From Pteria penguin (taxonomy: Eukaryota; Mollusca; Bivalvia; Pterioida; Pteriidae): DNA of 64,000 nt. Below the pieces are notes generated by a model. The model was not told the origin of the DNA, made no database searches, and saw only the letters and a program-made list of their open reading frames with translations. The stretch is taken from assembly GCA_035048485.1 (NCBI GenBank), contig CM068588.1:28972769-29036768 (forward strand), read 5' to 3'. Below are positions 1-12,100 of the stretch, in pieces. How positions within the stretch are numbered: the stretch's first letter is position 1; each line of letters opens with the position of its first letter. Both the position numbers and the translations under genes were made by a program.

Positions 1-3000
1 CCGCGGAATGTGAAGCTGGTAGTAGATGTGATCCGGTATGACCCGCCAGAGATTAAGAAGGCCTTACTATTTGCCTGCGGTAATGCATTGGTTTGTGACA
101 CTGTAGATGACGCAAAGAGAGTTGCCTTCGGTGGACATGAGAGGCATAAAGTTAGTAATACATCTATATACATAGATTAAAGGCCTATATTTTTGTCCAG
201 TTTCACAGAACAGCACTTTTCTTGTTCTGCAATTTCACCAAATGTAGAAGAAAATTTTTATGTTCTAGACTTCAGAGCATATATATATTTTTAGTTTGTT
301 AGTCTTTGACATACCACTTTATCATCATTCTTAACCCTAGTCATGCTATATAAAATACATAGAAATAGTGCTGTGAGCTGAATATTTTTCTATGTATTTT
401 TTGTAAATACAGTGATGTGTTTGTATCCCGTTTTAAGAATGTTCTGTTCACAGCAATAATGACATATTATATATCAAAATGTTCAGGAAGGTTTGAAGTT
501 TATAAATATTGCACTTGTATGATCATAGTCGATGTCCAGCACAGGTAAACTGCAGGTAAATACAGGTATAAGCACAAAAAAACTAAGTTTTGAAATAAAT
601 CGATAAATTTATTCATGATAATACAACAGATGAGATTTAAAATAACTAAATGCACCAATATGAAACAGATCCCATGCACCAATAAGCAAATAAATAGTTC
701 TCAGGTAAATACAGGTAAAATTAAAATCATTTTAATGTGAAGACTTTCTTTAAAGATAATAAATATAATAAATAACAGCATTATAATTTAAATAGTCAAT
801 ACATTCTTAACTTATTGTCAAAATAACATTAACTGCACAACACAAAACTTGTACACCTGTCCAGGTATTACTCGTCTGCCTTGTTAGCTGCGCGACGCGA
901 TAGATAAGCACCAATGTAATCCTTGTATGTATGGTAAAGTTTGAAACATGGATCGATACATAGGGTGGTCTTGCACGATTCACACTGGTAAATGGATTCT
1001 TTCCCGGCACGTTTCCTCTTTTCACCTGCCCTTTCAAGGAGACGGCGTTCAGCCACCGAACACACAACACACGCACGGGAAGCATTCTTTTTCTTCCCAA
1101 AGGATTCCAGCCGTGCTGGAAAATGCTGGCCGTGTAACCGCATTATTGGTTCAGCAGCGGTAGACGGACGTCCACACGATTTTCTCCTAAGTCCCGGCAC
1201 ATTTTACTTGTCGACAGAACTAATTAAATTTTCTACGAGTTGTTTTCGAAACACTCTGTGTAATACAGGTTTGTCGGTCACGGACTTGTAGCACAGGTAA
1301 GCGTTTAATACGGAGAGCGACAAAACGTGGAATATTACGCGCTTCCACCACTTTAATGTTCTGGCATTGAAGGTGGCATAGGATACCATCTGATCTGACC
1401 GGTCAACACCTCCCATGTACTTATTATAGGCGTTCACGATAGATGGGTTCTGGATGGCTTCACCTGTCCTCGGGACTACCCGTCCACTCGGTTGCTGTGC
1501 GGCTTCCTCGATACTGGAGAGCAGGTAGACTGTTTTCCTGTCATGGTACTTGATGAGTAGTAGTTCATTGTTATGCATCGCAAACAGGTCCCCCTTCGCC
1601 ACTTTCTGATCTTTGATACGTTGCGGAATTCCCTTGCGGTTTGCACGGAGAGTACCTGTGGCGCCACACCCTAACGTAAATAAATCCATATATAATTTCG
1701 GCGAACTGTAGTAGTTGTCCATGTATAAAATATATCCTTTGCCATAATATCCTCTCATCATATCCATCACTAAATCATAAGTTGCACCATTTTCTCTCGC
1801 GGGCACCTCCGATTTCCCTGTATATAGCTTGAAACGCGAACAATATCCATTGACAGAGTCACATATCATGTAGGCCTTTATTCCATACTTCTTTGGTTTG
1901 TCGGGGTTATATACACGAAACGACAAGTTCCCACGCCACGGAATCATTCCTTCGTCTAATGATATATGCTGGCTTGGTGTATATAGTACTCCAAAACGAT
2001 GCACAATATTCTGATACAACTGTCCTAGTTTGTATAGTGGATCAAAACCGGGGGTTCCTCGTCGTGTCTGCAAGGTGTTATCGGCCAGGTGAAAAAAACT
2101 CATCAATAGCCAAAACCTGTCTCTGGTCATTACTGATGGAAAGAATGGAGTTGAATTCACGTCGGATGTAGTCCAGTATTCTGATACATCAAGCTGAACT
2201 ATGAGGCCCATCGCTATTATAAGTCCGAAGAACACCTTCATCTCGTCAATCGTTGTGGCTATCCAGCTACGAAAACGTGACGTGCGTTTCAGATTACCGG
2301 CGTTTTGTTGTAAGTACTGCTCTGCATAGCGATTAGTTTCATCTGCCATTGTCTGATAATCATCGTCATTTATAAACAAATTCAGAAAATCCAATGGAGA
2401 TCGTTTGTTGCCAGGCATATTTACATTCAGTCCCGGTACACCTGTAAATCCGAGGTCAACACGTGGTCGGTCGCCATCACACCAATTCTGCATAAAATCT
2501 GGCTGATCATCTACTTCTATACTGTTTTCTATTATGTCTTCAGCATTAAATCCTTCAAATTCCTCATCGCTATCATCGTTTCCAAAGATCTCATTGAAGA
2601 AAGTTTCGTGTTGTGGTAAAAATCCCGCCATCTTGTCAATGAATGAAAATATTTTCACACCTGTTCTCGGGTCTTAATATACGGACCAATCAAATTAAAG
2701 ATGATGTCATGGAAATTTTTGGGGAGAGGAATTATATCTCCATATATGGAAATGATTTTTTTTTATGTTTACAACGATTGGAGGGCTAAAAATACAACTT
2801 TACAATAAGCTACAATCGATCTAGTTGTTGCCCGTATTATTCCGGGTTCAGCTCACAGCGCGTGTATTTGATTCCCGGATTATTCCGGGTCCAGCATGAC
2901 TAGGGTTAAGTTGTGGACAGTGAGAAATTGGGCTGCATCAGTCTGAACTTAACAGACAGTGAGAAATTGAGCTTTGATATTTTTATATGTGTATTCCCAC

Positions 3001-3163
3001 TTACAATACCTTTTTGTTGAATTGGCTGCCTTTCAGGGGTGTCATTGTAAACAAGCAAATCCTGTTTCTTCAAAATAATAATTTACTATGTACAATTGTT
3101 TCAGTCTGTTGCACTGGATGGAACACTGTTTCAGAAGTCAGGAGTTATATCTGGAGGAGCTAG
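1..3163 (+). CDS. SMC1A: SMC1A hinge, end (exons 1-150 and 3105-3163)
   Basis: The first exon runs in frame from base 1 and ends in GGHERHK before GTTAGT at 151. The next exon begins [10 protein letters not shown] and ends VISGGA with a split Ser codon (phase 2). These residues match the C-terminal part of the SMC hinge, the SMC1-SMC3 dimerisation interface. The glycine-rich end is the usual exit into the returning coiled coil. The 2.95-kb intron between them carries the piggyBac element. The upstream intron edge is not visible, so the first exon may extend left. Confidence 0.94.
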
Positions 3164-6100
3164 GTAATTGAGCAAACAAACTTTATCTAAAGCAGTTGCT
3201 CTTTTTTTCTATGATTAATATGTTCAAATGTGAATGATAACCAACATAGTCGGTGTCAACAAATCCTATCACAACTCAGCACACGCTAGCATTTGTAAAT
3301 CATGATAAAGGAAGTCAGGCATCAATCTCAATGAGTAATGACAAACTCCTTTTAATAATACTGATAAAAGAATTGTCTTAACTATGGACAGCATTTTTTC
3401 AACATATTATACAGAAATTTTCACTCACATGGTTAATTGATGACAACTGTAGAGTAAAGTGACAGTATGTTTCAAGGTTTTGGCTTTATTTAAATTTCTA
3501 CTGTTTGGAACTACACTGCATCTTGCTGAAGGTGTTATAATTAAGAAGACTGTAATAGTTATTCATGTACAAGATACAGCATTGTCCAAAACATCCACGT
3601 ATCAAATCCATAACTAGATCATAAGTTCTCCCGAATTCACATGAATTATTTTGTAGATGCATCTTAACATCTAAACACCTTTTTGAGGTCAAAATTTCAT
3701 TAACTTTCTTGCTTCAATATATATATTGAGGTATAACTATGAAATGTATGACAACACACCAAGATTATTTCCAGTACGTGAAGTTGACACTTGCCTGGTA
3801 TGTCATACATGATGATTCTTCAACAGTCCAAACAAGTAATGCCACTAAGTATTATGATACTGGGTCTCCATTAATGATAGTCTTATGTGTGCATGTATAT
3901 TATCTTGAATGGTTCATAAAGATAATTTGCTAACTGCAAATCATGACTCATAAGGAGGTAATATTCTTGAGTTTAATATTAAGTTCTATGGGAATTTCAG
4001 TGACTTGAGAGCAAAAGCTAGAAGATGGGATGAGAAACAGTTGGGACAATTGAAGAACAGAAAGGAGAAATTGATGGAAGAATTAAAGGAACAGAATAAA
4101 AAGAAGAGAAAGGAATCAGAGCTGAGTACAATAAGATCACAAATCAAAGGTTATGAGACTCGTCTGAAGTACTCCATCACAGACCGAGATAATACTGTGA
4201 GTACTAGAATGATATAGTGTAGCTCACAGACTGAGATAATACTGTGAGTACTAGGATGAGATAGTGTAGCTCACAGACTGAGATAATACTGTGAGTACTA
4301 GGATGAGATAGTGTAGCTCACAGACTGAGATAATACTGTGAGTACTAGAATGATACAGTGTAGCTCACAGACTGAGATAATACTGTGAGTACTAGGACGA
4401 GATATTGTAGCTCAGAGACCGAGATAATACTGTGAGTACTAGGATGATGTAGTGTAGCTCACAGACCGAGATAATACTGTGAGTACTATAATGATATTGT
4501 AGCTCAGAGACCGAGATAATACTGTGAGTACTACGATGATACAGTCTAGCTCACAGACCAAGATAATACTTTGAGTACTAAGTTGAGATAGTGTAGCTCA
4601 CAGACCGAGATAATACTTTGAGTACTAAGTTAAGATAGTGTAGCTCACAGACTGAGATAATACTGTGAGTACTAGGATGATACAGTGTAGCTTATCCAAA
4701 GTGGTTCATGTAACGTACAAAGAATATAATAAAGCTCCATATGTTTATCCCATCAAACATGGTGAATACTTTCATCTACTTTAAGCACACCAGTGTCCTG
4801 TCAAATGAGACAGTAAAAACCGAGGTTCTGTGTCACAGTGGGCAGTTTACATAAAAGATCTCTCACTGCTTCGGATGAGTCTGTTAGGTAGGAATTTGTA
4901 TTCAATACATTAGGCAGATGCCGTTTTGTGAAATAATCGTGGATTGACTTAGAACGATAATGAATCAGTCAGTCCGTCTACAAAGCATTAGTTATTATGA
5001 TACATGTACGATGTGTAACTGTTCCTTTTTGAAAATTTGATAATTACTGACATGTGTTTGCACTGTGCATCTGTACATTATTAGTTTGTTTAAATAGGAG
5101 TTGTCCTTGTCACAGCATTAATTTGTGCCATTTTCTTTACTAGCTCAACAAGCATTTAACACAGAATGAGAAAGATCAAAATATGTACCAGGAGATGCTG
5201 AAACAGTTTGAAGTAAGTGAAAACAATTCTCTTAAATGTATAACTAGTAACGTCATGCTTTTCAGGGAAAGTCATGCTTTTCATGGAAAACCAATAACTT
5301 TTTGTTAATATTAATTCCAAGTTGAATTTCATTGCTTTATTCAAATTAAAGTCTGTTAGTGTACCTTATGAACGCTTATCTCAAAAGAAATTGCCCATGA
5401 TTTGGCATCTATTTGATATTTAATGCTTAACTTTGAGGACTGTATAACCTTTTGATGAGTTTAGATGGTTTATTTGTTGATATTTTAAATCTTGTCTTGT
5501 GTAGTTGCTTGAAATTAAAATATTAGAAGTAAAAGGAGCAATTTTGCTGTCAATGGGTGATTACAATAGGTGTGTAAAGATTCCAATACATGTGTCACCA
5601 TAGATAAGTAATTCATATTTTTCCATTATATCTATATAGCCAAGAATGCAGGAAATCGAAAGGAGAATGTTAGAAAGGGGAGATAAAATCAAGGTATTGA
5701 AAGACAAAATGAACAGAGTTGAAGACGAAGTATTTGCTCATTTCTGTCTGCAGATTGGTGTGGATAATATCAGGTAGAGATCCTTGTTTTACTTTTATCT
5801 GTAGGTTTAGGAGAGATAGAGAGGGTTGAAGCCTCAGTTGCAAGCACTTTGTTTTCTGTATAGAAATCAAGGCTTCAAATTGAAGATTACTAGCAATATC
5901 ATACCCCCTGCAAACATAGTGTAGGATAACAGTTAACAAAACATCCTAGTCAACCTTAATAATACTTTGTAAAATACACAGAAATAACACTGTGAGCTGA
6001 ATAGTTATGGTAATTCAAACAGCATAGGAACACTTTTGTATGGAGAAGGATGTCTCCATGGTAATACTGTAAATTACTTGTATTTCACATGATCTTGTGT

Positions 6101-9100
6101 TTGTTAGGATCTCTCTTTAGGTATATTCACAAGACCAATACCCAAGTAGGCAGTGGGAAGTTAAAGAATCCTATTACTTTGGCTGGGACTGTTGCATAGA
6201 TAAAGACTTGTAGCATTAATAAAAGGGCATGGTCTAACATCTTAACTATTGTCCCTCTTTCAGACAATTTGAAGAAAGAGAATTGCTTGTTCAGCAAGAC
6301 AGAGCAAAGAAGAGATTGGAATTTGAGAATCAGAAATTTCGTCTTCAAAATCAAATAGAGTTTGAAAGGTCAAGAGATACCATTGGTAAGACAATTTACA
6401 TGTACAAATGAAAGTCATTCTTCTAGATGTTCAGATGATAAAAATAAATACTGAGATTGGTTTGCTTTATGTTATAGAAGTTTGATTTCTCTTCTGTGCA
6501 TTCTTAGTGTATCAGTAAAGCACTTGCTTTATGTTATAGAAGTTTGATTTCTCTTCTGTGCATTCTTAGTGTATCAGTAAAGCACTTGCTTTATGTTATA
6601 GAAGTTTGATTTCTCTTCTGGGCATTCTTAGTGTATCAGTAAAGCACTTGCTTTATGTTATTGAAGTTTGATATCTCTTCTGTGCATTCTTAGTGTATCA
6701 GTAAAGCACTTGCTTTATGTTATAGAAGTTTGATTTCTCTTCTGGGCATTCTTAGTGTATCAGTAAAGCACTTGCTTTATGTTATCGAAGTTTGATATCT
6801 CTTCTGGGCATTCTTAGTGTATCAGTAAAGCACTTCCTGTATGTTATAGAAGTTTGATTTCTCTTCTGGGCATTCTTAGTGTATTGGTAAAACACTTGCT
6901 TTATGTTATAGAAGTTTGATTTCTCTTCAGGGTATTCTTAGTGTATCAGTAAAGCACTCCCATTTAGTTTGATTTCTGAACTGCACCCTAGTGTAAAGAG
7001 GTTGTGACCTCTCTGCTTCCATATACCGATACATTGTATACATGACTGAAGTTGTTGATAGATTAAAACCCCATTCTACCATTCTACACAGTTCTAATCG
7101 ATGTGTAATCAAACCCTCTTTACAGGATTTCTAAACTGATAGTTGGCTACTTACTTAAAGCGTATTTAATATGAAAAACACTAAAACATAAAAAAATTGT
7201 GGTTGTTAGATAGATAATTATATCATAAGCCATTATTTAGAGCTGACAATAGTCATGGTCCATGTGGCATGTTAAAGATCCCTCACTGCTTTGGGTAGGT
7301 CCATTTGTTACATAGGTCTAAATTTTTGTGCATAGCATACTGCAGATGTTGTTACCATAGAAGTGCAATAATGTTGGTGTGATGTGAAACAAGACTCAAA
7401 TAAAATATCAGATTTAAGTATGCATATGTGCTGGAAATCATATTTCTGTATGTATCTTTGCCCTGTCTTTTAGCCAACGTCAGTAAATGGGAGTCAACAG
7501 TACTGAATGACGAACGGGAGTTGGAGAAAGTGAAGAATGATGAAGCTAGGAATATTAATGTAAGTATTTGTCCTTTAAATAACCTTCTGATTCTTAATAT
7601 ATGTACACCTACCTATATGTCATGGCCCTGTCATTTCTTTGAAAAGTTGCACTTTCATTCTTACGATTAAATGAGCTAATGGCACAATTCAGTGTCAAAC
7701 AGCGAATGTCTTGTATGTTTTACCAATAAGCTGCTGATCAGCTACTTTAAGCCGGCGTGGCCTAGTGGTATTGCGCTGGACTCATAATCGGGAGGCCTTG
7801 GTTCGATTCCCACTCTGGTCATGCCGTGGTCCTGTCTTTCAGATGAGACAGTAAAAACCGAGGCCCCGTATCGTGGTATGCATGGCACGTTAAAGCTCCC
7901 TCACTGCTTCGGTTGAGTCCGCTGCCAAGGTCAAAATTTGTATGTCCCGCATCAGGCAGATGCCATCACCATATACGTGAAATATTCGTGGTGTGACGTT
8001 AAACAAAAATCAATCAATCAATCAGCTACATTAAATTCCATTTCTATCTGTCATTAGATGAAAATCTGTGTTGTATCTTCTAATAAGAGATAAGGGTAAG
8101 CCATCACTGACAGTTGTTTGTGGTGTATTATTTATATATTTATATCTATATATGGAGCAATTGCCATATTTGGTGCCAAATCAATTTTGTTGGCTGAACA
8201 GTTAAGCATTATAGCATGGTATTGAAACATAAGGAATTGTAGCCATACATTGTGGACATATCATTGAAAGGCTTCAATAAAAATCCATTTTTTTTTTGCC
8301 CTGATAGCTGATTGATGAGGCAATGCAGACACAGGAGAAGTTGAAGCGTCAGAGGTTAACGGCTAAATCGCAGGTTGATGACTTTGACTCAGAAATCAAT
8401 GAAATAAAAAAGAAATTGAACGCTCACCAGAAAGATGTAGTGGCTGCACAAAAAGCAATAACTGCTGTAGAGACCAAACTCGAGCAGAAAAGAGCTGATC
8501 GACATAGTCTGCTCAAGGCTTGCAAAGTGAGTAGAGACTTCACTGCAGCACAAGTCGTGAATATGCATGACTGGCTGTTCTTCTTTGATGCATTTGTATT
8601 ACCATGCTATAGCAGGGATTTTCTTCATGCCTTTGCAAATGAAGTCTAGGTCTTTCCCATTGGAAATTCAAGCGACATTTTGCCCAAATTGTGAAAAAAA
8701 AATTTTCAGAAGTATGTACATTTAAAGAAATTTTATTCAAAATCTTTTTAAGATACTTTTCAAAATATATATTGATGTCATTATTATATAATTCATACTC
8801 AAAATTATTCTATTTTCATCTTACAGCCACAAAATATAACTTTTTCTTTTCGCTTGAAATTGGGAATTTTTTATGAACAAATGGAGAAAAATGGTTGCTA
8901 TTTAACAACTGGAAAATGCCTGCTATGTGCCATGAACAAAATAAGTGTTCAAGAAAGTAAAAAGCTGGTGTGGCCCAGTAGATGAGGTACTCAGCTTGTT
9001 ACATAAGGTCCTGATGTTGATTCCCGCCATGGACACACCAAAGTTCTGTCTTTTGAATGAGACAGTAAAAACCGAGGTTCTTTGTCAGGGTAGGCGTGGC

Positions 9101-12100
9101 ACGTAAAAAATCCCTCACTGCCTCTGGTGGGTCCGTTGCAAAGGTAAAAATTTCTATGCGATGCATCAAGCAGATGCTGTCGCCATATAATATGTGAAAT
9201 AATGGTGGAGTGATGTAAAAAAATTATCAATCCAAAAAGTAAAATGTGAATTTTTTATCAAACAAGAACATGTTTAGTATTTTTTAATAGTATGATACAT
9301 GTACTTAATTCAAAACGATTATTTTTAAAGCTGAAAGTAGGCTGTTTCCTAAATTGAGATGCTACTTAACAAATTCCAAAATTATCCTAAAGATGCGTAA
9401 GAAGTAAATTAAAGTGTGACATTTCTCTCCACATCTATACTGCATGACTTTCTAAAGAGAATTTGAGGATGTTGTCAAGACACTATGACCTGAAGTGAAT
9501 TGTAAACCATAATTTCTTTGTTCAAGTTATTCAAATTTATGTTTGAATACAATAGGTACATATTATTTTGGTTTAGATGGATGACATTCGTATCCCCATG
9601 TCCAGTGGTACCATGGATGATATAAGTAGAGAGGATGAACCATCCAGTCAAGCTGATGGTAGCCAATCAGAGACACCCACCGACAGTATGAACTCCCAAG
9701 GTGCCAAGGCTATTTATGCGAGAGAGGCTCAAATTAGTATAGACTACAGCTCCCTCGATGATGATTTGAAAGATGTGAGTTCATTTCAAAGAGTAATAAG
9801 ATCATAATGAGTTCAATATTTATAAACAAGGAGGATGGGATTTATTGCTTTTAGAAAAAAAATAAAGGAATTTGCACTAAGAAAAGAGGAAGGTTGATCC
9901 AGTGGTATTGCACTTGACTTTAAATCTGATGACCAAGTTTAATTGCGGCCGTGAGTTCAGATTTTTCAGAGGTTACCATCTTCTGCCTCTTTATCAGTCC
10001 TGCAGATGAAACGGGATAAACAAAGGTCCTGTGTTACGGTATATGTCGGTATGTAAAAGAGGTTTTGGGTGGGTTTGAAGAATAAGACAAAATTAGGAAG
10101 CAAAACACGAATCAGGTGCTGCCAGCGTATAAAGGCAATAATTTTTGAGTAGGGTAAAGCTTTAAAAAAACAAACAAAATATCTTATAAAAAAAATTGTA
10201 AATCTGACAGATGAATCATATAAATGGCATCTGTGTCTAATTCTTTCATGGATTGCTTTTTAACATAAACAGGAGGTTGAGAATTGACCTTTTTCTATTG
10301 TAACTTGGAATTTGATCTTTTTTCTCATGCCTAAGTTTATGCCCTTGTAAATTAGAGTTGGGTTTATCAATCATACTTCTTAGAAAAACATCGTGAAAAT
10401 GTATGAAATTCTGGTTTTCAATTGGTAATTCTGTTTAAGGACTTTTTTTTCTAGAAATTAAAGTAGGTTAATTTTCTTCTGCATTCTTTAAAATCAGTTT
10501 TAATTTGACTATCATTTTTACAGCTTGATCATCCAGACGAGGTTAAGAAAATGCAGGACCAGTTAACTAAAGCCTGTAATGATATGCAGACAACATTGCA
10601 AAGAATAAATGCACCTAATATGAAAGCTGTTGAGAAGTAAGAGCAGTACATAAAAAGTTGTTTTGAACTGCATTGTCATTAACCCTTTGTGTCTATTAAC
10701 ATTCATGTTGAGTTGTTATATGATGTGTTGCCTTCCTTAATGATCCTCTCAAAATTTTTCTTTTATGTCATGGCAGTCTAACCCTTCCTTTTGGCAGATT
10801 GGAATTATTAATGTGTCAGATCTTCCATCTAGTTCAGGTTCTACCTTACAACTACAGGATCTGATATTGTCTATGATTTTCATGATTCAGTGGCATGTTG
10901 TGCATTTGTAAATTGTTTGGTTGATACTCTATTTCCTCAGTTTTCTTTTAGATGATTGTTTATTTATTATCATACATTATCTATCTCAGATTATCTGGAG
11001 TGAAAGAAAGATTTCAAGAAACATCTGAAGAATTTGAAAATGCAAGAAAACGTGCAAAAAGAGCCAAACAAGTGTATGAAAAAGTTAGAAAAGAAAGATA
11101 TGACAGATTTATGCATTGTTTTGAACATGTAGCAACACAAATTGATGAAATTTACAAGGTAAATATAAGAAAAATTTCTGCACAATAAATTTACATCCTA
11201 TATTCTCATTTCTGAGTAACATTTTGTGGGTATTGTGTTCGTTTTCACCAAATGATATTGGGATTCCTGCAAGACTCACTTTATTAGTTTGCCAGGATGA
11301 ATGTCCTGCAGATTTATACAATTTGTGTTGGATAACAGTGACAGCTTGGTTAAAGTTTTTCAAATGCCCATAGCTTCTCTACAAATACTATTTAAGAAAG
11401 GGTTGTCATATTTCACATGTACAGACTTGCCAACCCTCCTGTTTTTATCGTAATATTTCCGTTTTTAACCCTGTACTTCCACCTGTACGTTTTCAGGTGT
11501 ATTCCTTACATTTATTTTTAAATCCGGATATTTCTGGAACTTTTTTCACCATTTCTGTCTCTGTGGGGATAATAGTATTACACTCCATCTCATTTATTTG
11601 TATTTTTACAATGAAAAACTGAATTTACCTGGTGTCAAGTGTTTTAATTTAAGACTCATTTACCACGTGGTGGGGTTTCAAGATGGCTACCAAACGAAGC
11701 AATATGTGGAGAAACTGGAATATATATATATATATATGCCAGTTTCTTGACAAAAAGTGACAAAAAAGTTTGCTGCCTCCCTTCGCTCAGCATAACCTTC
11801 CATGTTTTAGATTCTAAAGATTGGCAAGTCTGCATGTACATTCCTCAGAAAAAAATTTATCAATTAGTATAGAAAGTTTTTGTCTCTTGAACTTAGAGTA
11901 GCTTTTTAAAAACTTTGACCTAGGCCTTATCTTTTCAATAGCTGTCATAGTTATCATCTATATTCCTTGTGACTAAAATTTTTGTGTCCTTGATGTTGGA
12001 ATTAATTTTCTAAACTTGAAGTTTGGCTGTATCTTTTCAATAGTAAGATATACCTTTTTTACATGTATTTAGCATCTATATTCCTTGTGACTAGAGCTTG

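Noticed and set aside
4177..6958. CRISPR-like arrays
   Set aside because: The repeats are head-to-tail units without unique spacers, in introns of a eukaryotic gene.
7751..7815. tRNA gene
   Set aside because: A- and B-boxes are present, but the head runs directly into the SINE body shared with several other copies and has no closed acceptor stem. The same applies at 12181, 14947 and 58211.
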